Below are positions 8,730-20,640 of a DNA stretch of 35,796 nt, piece by piece. Source of the DNA: Candidatus Eisenbacteria bacterium. GTDB taxonomy: Bacteria; Eisenbacteria; RBG-16-71-46. Under the pieces are notes generated by a model. That model saw nothing but the letters and a program-made list of their open reading frames with translations, searched no databases and had not been told where the DNA came from. How positions within the stretch are numbered: the first letter of the stretch is position 1; every line of letters begins with the position of its first letter. A program made the position numbers and the translations under genes. Location: NCBI GenBank assembly GCA_035712145.1, contig DASTBI010000118.1:1-35796 (forward strand), written 5' to 3'.

Positions 8730-11143
8730 TGGACTCCCTGTTGCAGGACATCCGGGTCGGCTGGCGCTCGCTGTGGCGCGCGCCCGCGTTCGCCTGCGTC
8801 GTGATCCTGATCCTCGGTCTCGGGATCGGGGCCAACACCATGATCTTCAACATCGCGAACGCGTTCCTGTTCCGGCCCTGGCCGTACATGGACTTCCAGA
8901 AGAACGCGGTGATTTACGGCGTGGATCCCGCGCACGATGAGAAGGGCCTGGAGCTCAGCTTCCCCGATTTCGTCGATGTGCGCGCGCGCTCGAAGTCCTT
9001 CGAGCGCATCGCCTGTTACACCGAGACCCAGGCCTACATGACGCTCGGCAAGGAGCCGGAGCGTTTCGACGCCACCTGGGTCACGCCCGGACTGTTCGCG
9101 ATCTACGGGGCCACGCCTCAGCTCGGTCGTGAGTTCCTTCCGGAGGAAGAGGTAAAGAGTCGCGCGCTGACGGTCATCATGCTCAGCGATCGCATCTGGA
9201 GAGAGCGCTTCGGCGCCGATCCCAAGATCCTGGGCCGCACCGTCAAGATGAACGGCCGCATCCGACGCATCGTCGGCATCGCGCCGCCGGAGTTCCGCTT
9301 CCCCGAGACCGCCGACTTCTTCATTCCGAACTACTTCGAGCCGCATGAGGAGTCCCGGGCGGCGCGCTATCTGGACGTCGTCGGGCGCCTGAAGCCCGGC
9401 GTCAGCTTCAAGCAGGCCAACGCCGAGATCGCCGCGATCGGGGCCGATCTGGCGAAGCAGTACCCGAACAGCAACAAGGGCACGACGCTGCGGGTCGCCA
9501 CTTACCGCGAGGCGGCAGCCGAGGACATCGGACCGATGATCGCGGTGATGATGGCTGCGGTCGGCTTCGTGCTCTTGATCGTGTGCGCCAACGTCGCCAA
9601 CCTGCTGCTGGCACGGGGTGCGGGCCGCCGCCGCGAGGTCGCGCTGCGCTTCGCCCTTGGCGCCACGCGCGGGCGCATCGTTCGCCAGCTCCTGACCGAG
9701 AGCCTGATCCTCTCCGTGCTGGGTGGGGCGCTGGGCCTGCTGCTCGCGGTCTGGGGCCGCGACCTGGTACTGGGCTCGATCCCGGTCGAGCTGCCGTTCT
9801 GGATGAAGTTCGACACCGACCTCAACACCATCGTCTTCATGCTCGGCGTGTCGATGCTGGCGGCCGTGCTCTCCGGGTTCACGCCGGCTCTTCAGACCTC
9901 GCACGTCGACGTTCACGAAGCGCTCAAGGACGGTGGCCAGCATGGGAGCACGAGCCGCAGCGGCCGGCGTCTGCGCAGCGCGCTGGTGGTCGCCGAGATC
10001 TCGCTGGCCTTGGTGCTCCTGGCCGGGGCGGGTCTCATGATCCGCAGCTTCCTTCATCAGGTGGAGCAGAAGAACACCATCCAGGGGAAGGGGGTGCTGA
10101 CCGCTGCCTTCACCATGCCGATCGCCGTCTATCCCAACAACGCCGCCAAGCTCGCGTTCATGGACCGGGTGATGCCGGCGCTGGCCGCACTCCCGGGCGT
10201 TCGTTCGATCAGCACGACGCAGATCCTGCCGCTCAACCGGGGAGCCTGGAGCCGCCTGGTGTGGTTCGAGGGCGATCCTGAAGGGGCCGACGCCCCGCGC
10301 CGCCCGGTGTTCTGGAGCGTGGTGCGACCCGGCTACTTCTCGACCATGGGCATTCCGATGCGCAAGGGCCGCGACTTCAACGCGCAAGACGACACGGCAT
10401 CGACCAAGGTGGTCATCGTGAGCCAGACCGCCGCCCGCACGCTATGGCCCAACAAGGAGGCGATCGGTCAGCGCTTCAAGTGGGCCGTGGACGACACCAT
10501 GGGGTGGAAGACGGTGGTCGGCGTGGTGGGGGACGTCACCCAGCACATCGAGGGCAAGAAGCCGCCCTGCCACGTCTACACGCCGCACCAGCAGGAGCCG
10601 CTCCAGACCGTGACCATCGTCGCCAAGTACGACGGCGATGCCGCGGCCATGACGGCCGCCATGCGCCGGGTGGTTCAGTCCCAGGATGCGGACATGCCGC
10701 TCTACGACGTCCGAACGATGGAAGAAGCGATTCATCGCGCGCTGTGGGAGAACCGAATTTGGGCCAGCCTCATGACCGTGTTCGCCTCGCTGGCGCTGAT
10801 CATCGCCGCGGTCGGCATCTACGGCGTCATGGCCTACAGCGTCGCCCAGCGCACGCAGGAGATCGGCATCCGTATGGCGCTCGGCGCCGCGCGGAACGAC
10901 GTGCTGCGCCTGGTGGTCACCCAGGCGATGCGCCTCACGGTGATCGGCGTGGGAATCGGGCTGGCCGGCGCCTACGCGGTCACCCGGCTCATGGCCAGCG
11001 TCCTGTTCGGCGTCAGCGCGACCGACCCGCCGACCTTCATCGGCGTCACCGTGATCCTCGGGCTCAGCGCGGTGATTGCCGCGTGGCTGCCGGCCGAGCG
11101 CGCGACGAGGGTCGATCCCATGGTCGCGCTGCGCAGCGAGTAG
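8729..11143 (+). CDS. FtsX-type ABC permease, long duplicated form (ADOP-like), first copy
   Basis: An 804-aa protein starting at ATG 8729; a GTG one codon earlier is possible. Two MacB-like halves are visible. Helix 1 lies at about 17-40, followed by a periplasmic core domain (about 45-260) and three helices of an FtsX block (about 270-390, with VCANVANLLLARG and LALGATRGRIVRQL-like segments). A second core (about 430-660) follows helix 5 (VVAEISLALVLLAGAGLMI), and the FtsX block ends in GVSATDPPTF and RVDPMVALRSE. This architecture matches the permeases described as acidobacterial duplicated orphan permeases. Here it is not an orphan, because ATPase genes lie on either side of the permease pair. 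It probably exports or extracts a periplasmic or lipid substrate with the adaptor. Confidence 0.88.
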
Positions 11144-11152
11144 GGGATCGTC

Positions 11153-13579
11153 ATGGACACCTTGATGTGGGATCTGCGGCAGGGGTGGCGCTCGCTCCTT
11201 CGCACGCCCGGTTTCAGCTTCATCGCCGTTTTGACGCTGGCGCTCGGCATCGGAGCCAACACCGCGATCTTCAGTCTGCTGGACGAGGTGTTCCTCCGCC
11301 CGCTCCCGGTCCGCGAGCCGCGCGAGCTGGCCCAGGTGTTCGTGCATGCCGACGACGACCGCTCGGACTTCTCCTACCCGGAGTTCCAGGATCTCGTCCA
11401 AGGAGCTCCGGCGCGACCTGCGATGGCGAGCGCGGTCACGTGGTGCGCGCTCAGCGTGGGCGACCAGTCGGTTCATGCCTACGGGCAGCAGATCTCGGGC
11501 AACACCTTTGGCCTGTTGGGAGTGCCGATGTTCGCGGGCCGTCCGATCACCGAGGCCGACGACCGCGAGGGCGCCGCGCCGGTCGTCGTCCTGAGCTATG
11601 ACGTGTGGCTCTCGCGCTTCGGCAGCGACCGCGGAGTGATCGGCAAGCCGGTGCGGCTCGACGATGTGACGGCCACGGTCGTGGGGATCGCAGCCCCGAG
11701 CTTCCGGGGCACGCTGCGCGGCTTCCCCACATCGTTCTGGGTGCCGATCCACATGGCGCCCGCCATCATGCAGGAGCCGGAAGCGTTGCGAAGCCGCAAC
11801 ATGAGCTGGATGACCGTGTTCACTCGTGTGCCGCCTCGCGAGTGGGCTTCGGCGCGCGCCGAGTTCCAGCGCGGGCTGGACATGGGCGATCCTTCGGCGC
11901 CTCACAGGCGCGCGATCGTGCTGCGCCCGGCCGGTCGCGGCGATCTCTCGCTGCTCGAAGGCCCGGGACATCTCAGCCGGCTGCTCATGGCTCTGGTCCT
12001 GGTGCTGCTCACCATCGCGTGTGCCAACGTCGCCGGGCTGCTCCTCGCCCGCACCGAAGCAAGGCGGCGCGAGATCGCGATTCGCCTGGCGCTCGGCAGC
12101 AGCGCGGCCCGTCTAGGGCGGCAGTTCCTGATCGAGAGCCTGCTGATCTCGTTCACCGGCGGGGCGCTCGGCCTTCTGGTCGCCACGTGGACCACGCAAC
12201 TGCTCTCGGCCTTCCGGCCCGCGTCCTTCTTTCCCATCGAGCTGGCGTACCGGCTCGACGGCCGCGTCCTGCTCTTCACCGTGGCGGTGACGCTCGTGAC
12301 GGGCATCGCTTTCGGGCTCGCTCCGGCGCTTCAGGCGCGCGGCACCGACCTGCTTCAGGCGCTCAAGCGCGACGCCGGGTCGGGCTGGTGGAGCCGCCGT
12401 CGCTTCGATCCGCGACGCGTGCTGGTGGGCGCTCAGGTCGCTCTCTCGGTGGTGCTGCTGACGGCGGCGGGCCTGTTCCTGCGCACGCTGTGGAACGAGC
12501 GCTCGGTGCCGCTCGGCTTCGAAACCAGGGATCGCGTCGCCGTGTCCATCAATCTGGGCGCCACGGGCTACGACCGAGCGCGCGCCGCGCTGTTCTATCA
12601 GCAGCTCATGGAGCGCGTGCGCGCGCTCCCGGGTGTTCGGTCGGCGACGCTGACCCAGTTCCTGCCGGTTTCGCGGGGAGGAAGCTCGTGGGGCTTCGCC
12701 GCCGGCGATCTGCCCATGCCCAACTCGCCGGCCATCAACATCGACATCAACGGCACCGGCACCGACTATTTCCGCACGCTGGGAATCCCGCTGGTGCGAG
12801 GTCGCGAGCTGACCGCCGCAGAGACGTTCGCCGGCGAGCGCACGTTCAAGGCGGTGATCAACCGCACGCTCGCCGAGAAGCTGTGGCCAGGACAGGACCC
12901 GCTGGGAAAGATGCTGCCCCTGCTGGGTACGGAGCGTCCGCCATTCGAGATCGTGGGGCTGGTCGGCAACGCACGCTACAGGGACTTGCGCGGCGCGGCC
13001 CGCCCGTACCTCTACATGTCGGCCCCCGTCGCCCAGAGCATCAACCTGGTCCTGATCGCTCACATGGCGCCAGGAGCCGGCAACCCGATCGGGGCGATCG
13101 GGACCCTGGTGAGCGAGCTCGATTCGCGGGTCGCCCTGTTCGAGCCAACCACGCTCGAGAGCCACGTGGCGCAGGCCATGGTCGAATCGCGCTTCGGCGC
13201 CACGTTGATGGGCGCTTTCGGTCTGCTGGCCGCCGCGCTCACGGCGCTCGGGCTCTACGGGCTGCTGGCGTTCGCGGTCACCCGCCGCACGCGCGAGATC
13301 GGGTTGCGCCTCGCGTTCGGCGCCACGCCCTCTCGCGTGCTCCGCATGATCGTCTCCGAGAGCTTCGCGATCTCGGTTCCGGGACTCCTGGCCGGGCTGG
13401 CTCTGGCGCTCGGGCTCTCGCGGCTGATCGGGCACCTGCTCTACGGCGTGTCGGCCACCGACCCGTGGACCTACGGCGCGATGCTGGCGTTGATGACGCT
13501 CGCGCTGCTCGCCGCGGCGCTGCTTCCCGGGGCGCGCGCCGCGCGGCTCGAGCCCATGGCCGCGCTGCGGGAGGAGTGA
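11153..13579 (+). CDS. FtsX-type ABC permease, long duplicated form, second copy
   Basis: An 808-aa protein beginning nine bases after the first permease. It has the same layout: an N-terminal DLRQGWRSLLRTPGFSF segment plus helix 1, a periplasmic core, a three-helix FtsX block near 275-395, a second single helix near 420-440, a second core, and a terminal FtsX block ending RLEPMAALREE. The two copies share the signature ends and spacing but differ in most core residues, so this is an old duplication rather than a recent one. Two duplicated permeases could each act alone or pair with each other; the presence of two ATPase genes suggests two similar transporters sharing one adaptor, or one asymmetric complex. 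Confidence 0.87.
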   Translation: MDTLMWDLRQGWRSLLRTPGFSFIAVLTLALGIGANTAIFSLLDEVFLRPLPVREPRELAQVFVHADDDRSDFSYPEFQDLVQGAPARPAMASAVTWCALSVGDQSVHAYGQQISGNTFGLLGVPMFAGRPITEADDREGAAPVVVLSYDVWLSRFGSDRGVIGKPVRLDDVTATVVGIAAPSFRGTLRGFPTSFWVPIHMAPAIMQEPEALRSRNMSWMTVFTRVPPREWASARAEFQRGLDMGDPSAPHRRAIVLRPAGRGDLSLLEGPGHLSRLLMALVLVLLTIACANVAGLLLARTEARRREIAIRLALGSSAARLGRQFLIESLLISFTGGALGLLVATWTTQLLSAFRPASFFPIELAYRLDGRVLLFTVAVTLVTGIAFGLAPALQARGTDLLQALKRDAGSGWWSRRRFDPRRVLVGAQVALSVVLLTAAGLFLRTLWNERSVPLGFETRDRVAVSINLGATGYDRARAALFYQQLMERVRALPGVRSATLTQFLPVSRGGSSWGFAAGDLPMPNSPAINIDINGTGTDYFRTLGIPLVRGRELTAAETFAGERTFKAVINRTLAEKLWPGQDPLGKMLPLLGTERPPFEIVGLVGNARYRDLRGAARPYLYMSAPVAQSINLVLIAHMAPGAGNPIGAIGTLVSELDSRVALFEPTTLESHVAQAMVESRFGATLMGAFGLLAAALTALGLYGLLAFAVTRRTREIGLRLAFGATPSRVLRMIVSESFAISVPGLLAGLALALGLSRLIGHLLYGVSATDPWTYGAMLALMTLALLAAALLPGARAARLEPMAALREE

Positions 13580-13580
13580 G

Positions 13581-14309
<729 letters not shown>

Positions 14310-14337
14310 TCGGACCGGGTTTCAAAGGAGAATCCTC

Positions 14338-14727
14338 ATGACTCGTTCTCTCGGCAGTCGGTGGACACCGCGAGCGCTGCTCGCGATGGCGGCCTTGATG
14401 CTCGCGAGCGGCTTCGCGGTCCCCAGCGCGATGGCCTGCCGCACGAAGACGGATGGGGCGGCGGTCGAGATCGTTCGACGTGGGCGCGTGATCGAGATTC
14501 GTGTGCCCGAGTACGGAAACCGGGTGGTCTGGAGGCAGGTGATCGACGACGACGATCCGATCGCGATCCGCGAGATCATTCGCGACGTGAAGCGCGACGT
14601 GGTGCGAGACGTCCGCCGCCAGCGCGTGCGCGTCATCGTCGCCCGGGATGATTTGCGCGAAGCGGTTCGTCGGATCCTGGATCGGGTACGAGAGATCCGT
14701 CTCGGCTTCGAGGACGACGTCATCTAG
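14338..14727 (+). CDS. Small exported, highly charged protein of unknown function
   Basis: A 129-aa protein with a strong ribosome site (AAAGGAGAA, 14325-14333) and a signal peptide (Arg-containing start, hydrophobic ALLAMAALMLASGFAV, cleavage probably after SAMA). The mature part of about 95 residues is dominated by Arg, Asp, Val and Ile. It has a beta-like start (VEIVRRGRVIEIRVPEYG) and then one long amphipathic helix with a repeated RDV pattern (REIIRDVKRDVVRDVRRQR, then DDLREAVRRILDRVREI). I know no family for it. It sits between the second ATPase (28 bases) and the NtrC gene (80 bases). A periplasmic accessory or stress-sensing partner, by analogy with ZraP or CpxP, is an inference from position and helical character only. 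Confidence 0.7.
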   Translation: MTRSLGSRWTPRALLAMAALMLASGFAVPSAMACRTKTDGAAVEIVRRGRVIEIRVPEYGNRVVWRQVIDDDDPIAIREIIRDVKRDVVRDVRRQRVRVIVARDDLREAVRRILDRVREIRLGFEDDVI

Positions 14728-14788
14728 CCGGCCTGAGGATCCAGGCGTGCCCCTCCACTCCGGCCGGCTTTCTCGCCGGCGACGGAGC

Positions 14789-14797
14789 CTCTAATCT
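14789..14797 (+). promoter_or_regulatory. Candidate -10 element for the NtrC-type regulator
   Basis: CTCTAATCT ends ten bases before the ATG at 14808, and no Shine-Dalgarno sequence lies between them, so a near-leaderless mRNA is likely. A GCCGGC-N6-GCCGGC pair (14763-14780) lies where a -35 region or operator would be. Confidence 0.35.
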
Positions 14798-14807
14798 CCG
14801 TGCCGCC

Positions 14808-16171
<1,364 letters not shown>

Positions 16172-16175
<4 letters not shown>

Positions 16176-17527
16176 GCGCCACGCGGCGTTCGCAGAGGCG
16201 GCGTGGCCTGAGCTACGAGGCCCGGCTGACGTGGCTGGCCCTGGCCTCCGGAGCGCCGGCGGTGCTCACCTCCTTGATCTTCCTGTGGGCCACGCCTCAT
16301 TCGGGGCGTGTGCGGATCACGCTCACGGTGGTCATCGTCCTCACCTGGATCGGGGTCACGTCGGTGCTGCGCGAGCGCGTCGTGCGCCCGCTCCAGACGC
16401 TCTCCAACCTGCTGGCCGCGCTGCGTGAAAGCGATTACTCGATCCGGGCGCGTGGGGCTGCGACCTCGAGCCCGCTCGGTCTCGCGTTCCACGAGGTGAA
16501 CGCGCTCGCGGAGACGCTGCGCAAGCAGCGCCTCGACGCGCGCGAGGCCACGACGCTCCTGCGGCGCGTCATGGAGGAGATCGACGTCGCGATCTTCGCC
16601 TTCGACGACGGGGGCCGTCTGCGGCTGATCAACGGACGAGGGGAATCGCTGCTCGGGCTCCCGGCGGAGCGCGCGCTGGGCGCCGACGCGGCGGCCCTGG
16701 GATTGGCCTCTGCGCTTGTTGGCGAAACGCCACGCCTCATCGAGCTCGCGCTTAAAGGCCACGCCGGGCGATGGGAAGTGCGTCGCGGCAGCTACCGCTG
16801 GGAAGGCCGGCCTCACGAGCTCCTCGTCCTCTCCGACCTGACGCACTCGCTGCGCGAGGAAGAGCGCCTGGCCTGGCAGCGTCTGATCCGGGTGCTGAGC
16901 CACGAGATCAACAACTCGCTGGCGCCGATCCAGTCGATCGCCTCGAGCCTGCAGACGCGCATCGCCCGGGCCGCGCTCAATCCAGGCGATACGCGCGAGA
17001 TGACCGAAGGCCTTTCGGTGATCGAGACCCGCTCGGAGGCGCTCGGGCGCTTCCTCCATGCCTACGCCAGGCTCGCGCGCCTGCCTCGCCCCAAGCCGCG
17101 GCCGCTCGATGTGGGCGCGTGGATCCGCCGCGCGGTGTCGCTCGAGACCCGAATGCCGGTCGACGTGAACGGCGGGCCTGGCGCCACGCTGAACGCCGAC
17201 GGCGACCAGATGGAGGCCCTGCTCACCAACCTGGTTCGCAACGCGGCGGACGCGGCGCTCCAGACCCAGGGCGGCGCCCGCGTCTCCTGGAAGACCTCCG
17301 GGGGGTGGCTCACCGTGCTGGTCGAGGACGATGGGCCGGGGCTCGCGGACACCAGCAACCTGTTCGTGCCCTTTTTCACCACGAAGCCCGGCGGGACCGG
17401 CATCGGGCTGACGCTGTGCCGCCAGATCGCCGAGGCCCACGGCGGCTCGGTCTCGCTATCCAACCGGGCACGGGCCCGTGGATGTGTGGCCACCGTGCGG
17501 CTCCCCCTGCAGGGACCACGCGCTTGA
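16172..17527 (+). CDS. NtrY-like sensor histidine kinase without an extracytoplasmic sensor domain
   Basis: A 451-aa protein starting at GTG 16172, overlapping the regulator's stop. Two helices (about 19-39 and 49-66) are joined by only about nine residues (ATPHSGRVR), so there is almost no periplasmic loop. A HAMP segment follows (about 67-115), then a PAS-like domain (about 125-225, VAIFAFDDGGRLRLING). The HisKA site is LSHEINNSLAPIQ with His244, and the ATPase domain carries NLVRNAADAA, VEDDGPGL and GGTGIGLTL. The order and H-box match the NtrY branch. With no outer domain it must sense the membrane, a membrane partner or the cytoplasm. It follows the ABC genes, a layout seen for intramembrane-sensing kinases tied to FtsX-type transporters such as BceS/BceB. 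Confidence 0.9.
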
Positions 17528-17574
17528 GGCGTCTTTGCTTGCCGCGCAGAGCACGGGTTGGGCAAACTCCTCTT

Positions 17575-18120
17575 GTGCTCTCCAGGCTCATGGTCGTCAT
17601 GGGGTTTACCGGCGCGGCTCTGGCGCTGGCGCCCGCTGCCTTCGCCGCGGTCGTCCCCCCCGACACCTCGACCACCACCGTGGTCCTGGTGAGGCATGCC
17701 GAGAAGGACACCCACTTCGTCGGCGCCGACCAGCCGCTCAACGCCGCCGGTGTGCTGCGGGCCCGCGAGCTCTCGCGCGCGCTCGGTGACGTGAGGTTCT
17801 CGGCGATCTACGTGACCCCGTGGGTGCGGAGCCGCAAGACCGCAGAGCCGCTGGCCCAGCGCCTGGGAGACAGCCTCATCATGACGGTCGACGCCATCGA
17901 CGGAACGGTGCGCGGCATTCGCCAGCATCCGGGGGGGAACGTGCTCGTGGTCGGTCACAGCAACACGATTCCGCAGATCATGGCCGCGCTCACCGGTCAG
18001 CCCGACCTCGCGAAGCTCATGGTCGGCTACGACGACCTCTTCGTCCTCACGCTGCCCCGCGGCCTGCCGCCGCGGGTCCTCCATCTCCACTATGGCGCTC
18101 CGAGCGCCTTCGTGCGTTGA
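17575..18120 (+). CDS. Exported histidine phosphatase superfamily protein (SixA-like)
   Basis: A 181-aa protein. GTG 17575 was chosen over ATG 17590 because it gives the signal peptide an Arg in its n-region ([19 protein letters not shown], then AAFA cleavage); no strong ribosome site supports either. The core motif is VVLVRHAEK, with the phospho-accepting His. The second arginine lies in [16 protein letters not shown] and the second catalytic His in [12 protein letters not shown]. Family members hydrolyse phosphoesters through a phosphohistidine; cytoplasmic SixA acts on phosphohistidine proteins, but this version carries an export signal, so its substrate is probably periplasmic. Its stop overlaps the start of the antiporter gene. 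Confidence 0.82.
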   Translation: MLSRLMVVMGFTGAALALAPAAFAAVVPPDTSTTTVVLVRHAEKDTHFVGADQPLNAAGVLRARELSRALGDVRFSAIYVTPWVRSRKTAEPLAQRLGDSLIMTVDAIDGTVRGIRQHPGGNVLVVGHSNTIPQIMAALTGQPDLAKLMVGYDDLFVLTLPRGLPPRVLHLHYGAPSAFVR

Positions 18121-19247
18121 CGGCCGCGGCCGCGCCACGCTCCCGGCCCGGCGGGCTCACCCCCGAGCGCTGGCTTCTGCTGATGCTGGTCTTCGTTCCG
18201 CTCGCGCCGCTCGCCGAGTGGCTCCACTGGGGTCCGCTCTGGGTCTTCGCCTTCGCCGGGCTCGCCATCATTCCGCTGGCGGGTCTGATGGGGGAGGCGA
18301 CCGAGCACCTGGCCTCACGCCTCGGCGCCGGCATCGGCGGACTGCTGAACGCGACCTTCGGCAACGCGGCCGAGCTGATCATCGCCGTGCTCGCGTTGCG
18401 GCGTGGCCTCTACGACGTGGTCCAGGCGAGCCTCACCGGCTCGATCATCGGCAACAGCCTGCTGGTGCTGGGGCTCGCCGTGCTGCTCGGAGGCCTGCGG
18501 CGCGAGCGCCAGACCTTCGACCGCTCGGCCGCCGCGGTGGGATCGACGCTGCTCGCGCTCGCGGCGATCGGCCTGGTGATTCCTGCGGTCTTCCACTGGA
18601 CCGCCGAGGCCGCGGTGGCGCGCCACGCCCTGACCCCGGAGCGCGAGGCGGCGCTCGAGCGCGGGCTCTCGCTGGAGATCGCGATCGTCCTCTTCACCGT
18701 CTACGCGCTGAGCCTCTGGTTCAGCCTCCGCACCCACAAGCATCTCTATGCCGGTCAGGACCATGCGGGCTCACACGAGCCGGCGCCGAAAGGGTCGCGC
18801 CCTCTTCTCACGCTGCTGGTGGCCACCGCGCTCGTGGCCTGGATGAGCGAGCTGCTGGTGGGTGTGGTCGACGAGGCGTCCCACCAGCTCGGCCTCACTC
18901 AGGTGTTCGTCGGCGTGATCGTGGTCGCCGTGATTGGCAATGCCGCCGAGCACTCCACCGCCGTGCTGGTGGCCATGAAGAACAAGATGGATCTGGCCAT
19001 GAACATCGCGGTCGGATCGAGCATCCAGATCGCCTTGTTCGTGGCGCCCGTGCTGGTCTTCTTGTCCTACTTCATCGGGCCCTCGCCGATGAATTTGAGA
19101 TTCACCCCTTTCGAGGTGCTCGCCGTGGGCCTGTCCGTGGCCGTGGTCAACATGGTGGCCCAGGACGGGGAGTCCAACTGGCTCGAGGGCGTCCTGTTGC
19201 TGGCGGTCTACCTGGTGCTGGGGATCGCGTTCTTCTTCCTGCCATGA
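18117..19247 (+). CDS. Ca2+/H+ antiporter (CaCA superfamily, CAX type)
   Basis: A 376-aa inner-membrane protein with about eleven helices. The likely start is TTG 18117, overlapping the preceding stop by four bases; no ATG lies before the first helix. The two inverted halves carry the family's alpha repeats: [13 protein letters not shown] with [10 protein letters not shown] in the first, and [16 protein letters not shown] with [14 protein letters not shown] in the second. The two glutamates in these GNAAE motifs bind the transported cation. The loop between halves is charged but short, with no acidic Ca2+-buffering run. It probably exports Ca2+ in exchange for protons. It is coupled to the following exported protein by an ATGA overlap. 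Confidence 0.92.
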   Translation: MTAAAAPRSRPGGLTPERWLLLMLVFVPLAPLAEWLHWGPLWVFAFAGLAIIPLAGLMGEATEHLASRLGAGIGGLLNATFGNAAELIIAVLALRRGLYDVVQASLTGSIIGNSLLVLGLAVLLGGLRRERQTFDRSAAAVGSTLLALAAIGLVIPAVFHWTAEAAVARHALTPEREAALERGLSLEIAIVLFTVYALSLWFSLRTHKHLYAGQDHAGSHEPAPKGSRPLLTLLVATALVAWMSELLVGVVDEASHQLGLTQVFVGVIVVAVIGNAAEHSTAVLVAMKNKMDLAMNIAVGSSIQIALFVAPVLVFLSYFIGPSPMNLRFTPFEVLAVGLSVAVVNMVAQDGESNWLEGVLLLAVYLVLGIAFFFLP

Positions 19248-19912
19248 TTGCCCGCGGCTCGGCACCACCCGCTCGTCCGCGCCTGCGCGCGATCCTCGGG
19301 CTTGCCGTGCTGCCTTGCCTCGGGGGCGCGACCATCGGCCATGCGGCACCGATACCGCCGATCCGCAACCTGGCGATGATCGAGTTCGTGGATTCGCCGC
19401 CCACCGGTCTCACGGTCTCGGGCGGCCTGCTCGGCGTGCCCGACTCGGCCGGCGTGTTCCCGACGCCCTACAAGAGATTCGATCCCGTGAGCGGCAACTT
19501 CGCGGATCCCGGCCGCGTCGCCGGGGACGCTCTGGTGTTCACCAATCTTCGTCCCGGCAGCTACCGGCTGGCCCTGGTCTTCCTCAGCGAATCCAGGATC
19601 GCGAGCAAGCTGCTGCCGAAGCACGGCGAGAAGTTCGAGGACCGCTGCATGGTCTATTCCGACACCATCCCCGAGCTCACGTTCACGATTGCAGACCGGG
19701 AGGTGCGCTATCTTGGCCGCGTGATTCGCAGGATGCTGCCCTCGCTCGCCGGCGAACCGGAAGATCTGTGGAAGTCCTGGATCGACTGGACGCCCGGGGA
19801 GGAGCGCAGAGTGGTGAAGTCGCTGGTCAAGCGCAAGGACATGGCGCCGTGGCAGGACCTGATCGGCGCACGCCTCGCCATCCTCGATTCCACATCGGCC
19901 AAGGTCCGGTGA
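19244..19912 (+). CDS. Exported protein of unknown function, first of a related pair
   Basis: A 222-aa protein whose ATG lies within the antiporter's stop (ATGA). A signal peptide with an Arg-rich n-region ([17 protein letters not shown]) is followed by a likely cleavage near GHAA. The mature protein contains a beta-rich segment, [19 protein letters not shown], resembling PEGA or SpaA-like surface domains, then a conserved-looking stretch around RYLGRVIRR and a basic C-terminus ([18 protein letters not shown]). I do not recognise the family. The next gene has a matching layout, with GDVLVFAVEPGRYRPGSV and VYVGRIEI at comparable places, so the two look like diverged tandem paralogues. Confidence 0.7.
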   Translation: MIARGSAPPARPRLRAILGLAVLPCLGGATIGHAAPIPPIRNLAMIEFVDSPPTGLTVSGGLLGVPDSAGVFPTPYKRFDPVSGNFADPGRVAGDALVFTNLRPGSYRLALVFLSESRIASKLLPKHGEKFEDRCMVYSDTIPELTFTIADREVRYLGRVIRRMLPSLAGEPEDLWKSWIDWTPGEERRVVKSLVKRKDMAPWQDLIGARLAILDSTSAKVR

Positions 19913-19923
19913 AGGAGCAACTC

Positions 19924-20580
19924 ATGTACGACCGACGGAAATTCTCCAGGATTTTCGCGGCATTGGCACTGGCCTCTCCAGCATCGACATTCGCCGAGCC
20001 CGCCTTCGAACACGATCCCGCGCAGAAGGCGCTGATCGTGGTCGACGCGCGCGTACAGCGAAAGTCGCTGGTGGGGGGCCAGGGGTCGCCGATCATCGCC
20101 GGCACCTTGCGTGTTCGCACGCCGGGCGTGCGGAAGCCACCCGACGTCCCGGCCCGTGCGGTGGGCGACGTCCTCGTGTTCGCCGTGGAGCCCGGACGGT
20201 ACCGGCCTGGATCGGTCACTGCCCGCACGCCGAAGATGCAGGTCGGGACCGGCACCGTCGATCTCGAGATCCCGCTTCCCAAGGATTCCCTGCGCGCCAT
20301 GGAGCACACGGTCAAGGCCGGGGCCGTGGTCTACGTGGGACGGATCGAGATCACGACCATTCCGCGCGCCTTCCGGTACAACGAGTACCGTTTCGTGCTG
20401 GCAAAGGATGCCGATCGGGAGCGCGAAGTCTGGGAACGGCTGCTCGCCAAGGGAAACCCCGGAGCCTGGGAGCAGGTGATCCAGAGCCATCTCGACGCGA
20501 TGACGGCGCTCTCCGACTCGATGGGTTCGATGGCCGACTCGCTGCCGCTCGTTCCGTACGCGGCCGACAGCACGCGCTGA
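19924..20580 (+). CDS. Exported protein of unknown function, second of a related pair
   Basis: A 218-aa protein starting at 19924, 11 bases after the preceding stop, with ribosome site AAGGAG (19913-19918). The start MYDRRKFSRIF followed by ALALASPAS and a probable cleavage near TFAEP gives a signal peptide; the Arg-Arg and Phe resemble a Tat signal but lack the full consensus. The body is beta-rich with GDVLVFAVEPGRYRPG and VYVGRIEITTIP, and the C-terminal 50 residues are helical (REREVWERLLAKGNPGAW). It has no cysteine in the mature part and no catalytic motif. It is the last gene of the run that begins with the phosphatase. Confidence 0.7.
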   Translation: MYDRRKFSRIFAALALASPASTFAEPAFEHDPAQKALIVVDARVQRKSLVGGQGSPIIAGTLRVRTPGVRKPPDVPARAVGDVLVFAVEPGRYRPGSVTARTPKMQVGTGTVDLEIPLPKDSLRAMEHTVKAGAVVYVGRIEITTIPRAFRYNEYRFVLAKDADREREVWERLLAKGNPGAWEQVIQSHLDAMTALSDSMGSMADSLPLVPYAADSTR

Positions 20581-20587
20581 ACGGAGT

Positions 20588-20600
20588 GCTCGGACCGAGC
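20588..20600. promoter_or_regulatory. Perfect 13-base palindrome, possible operator
   Basis: GCTCGG-A-CCGAGC lies over the expected -35 position of the putative promoter at 20607. As RNA its loop would be too small for the full stem, so a protein-binding site in DNA is more likely than a terminator. Confidence 0.4.
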
Positions 20601-20606
20601 GGCTTC

Positions 20607-20615
20607 TGTTAGCAT
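20607..20615 (+). promoter_or_regulatory. Candidate extended -10 element for the dioxygenase operon
   Basis: TGTTAGCAT lies 25 bases before the ATG at 20641 and matches the elements before sdhC and cydA. The palindrome at 20588-20600 sits just upstream. Confidence 0.4.
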
Positions 20616-20640
20616 CTGGGTCTTCGAGGAGGATCATCCG

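Noticed and set aside
14763-14780. GCCGGC-N6-GCCGGC as a terminator before the NtrC gene
   Set aside because: No T run follows, and each GCCGGC is itself a palindrome, so chance is likely in this GC-rich DNA. It was kept only as a possible regulatory site.
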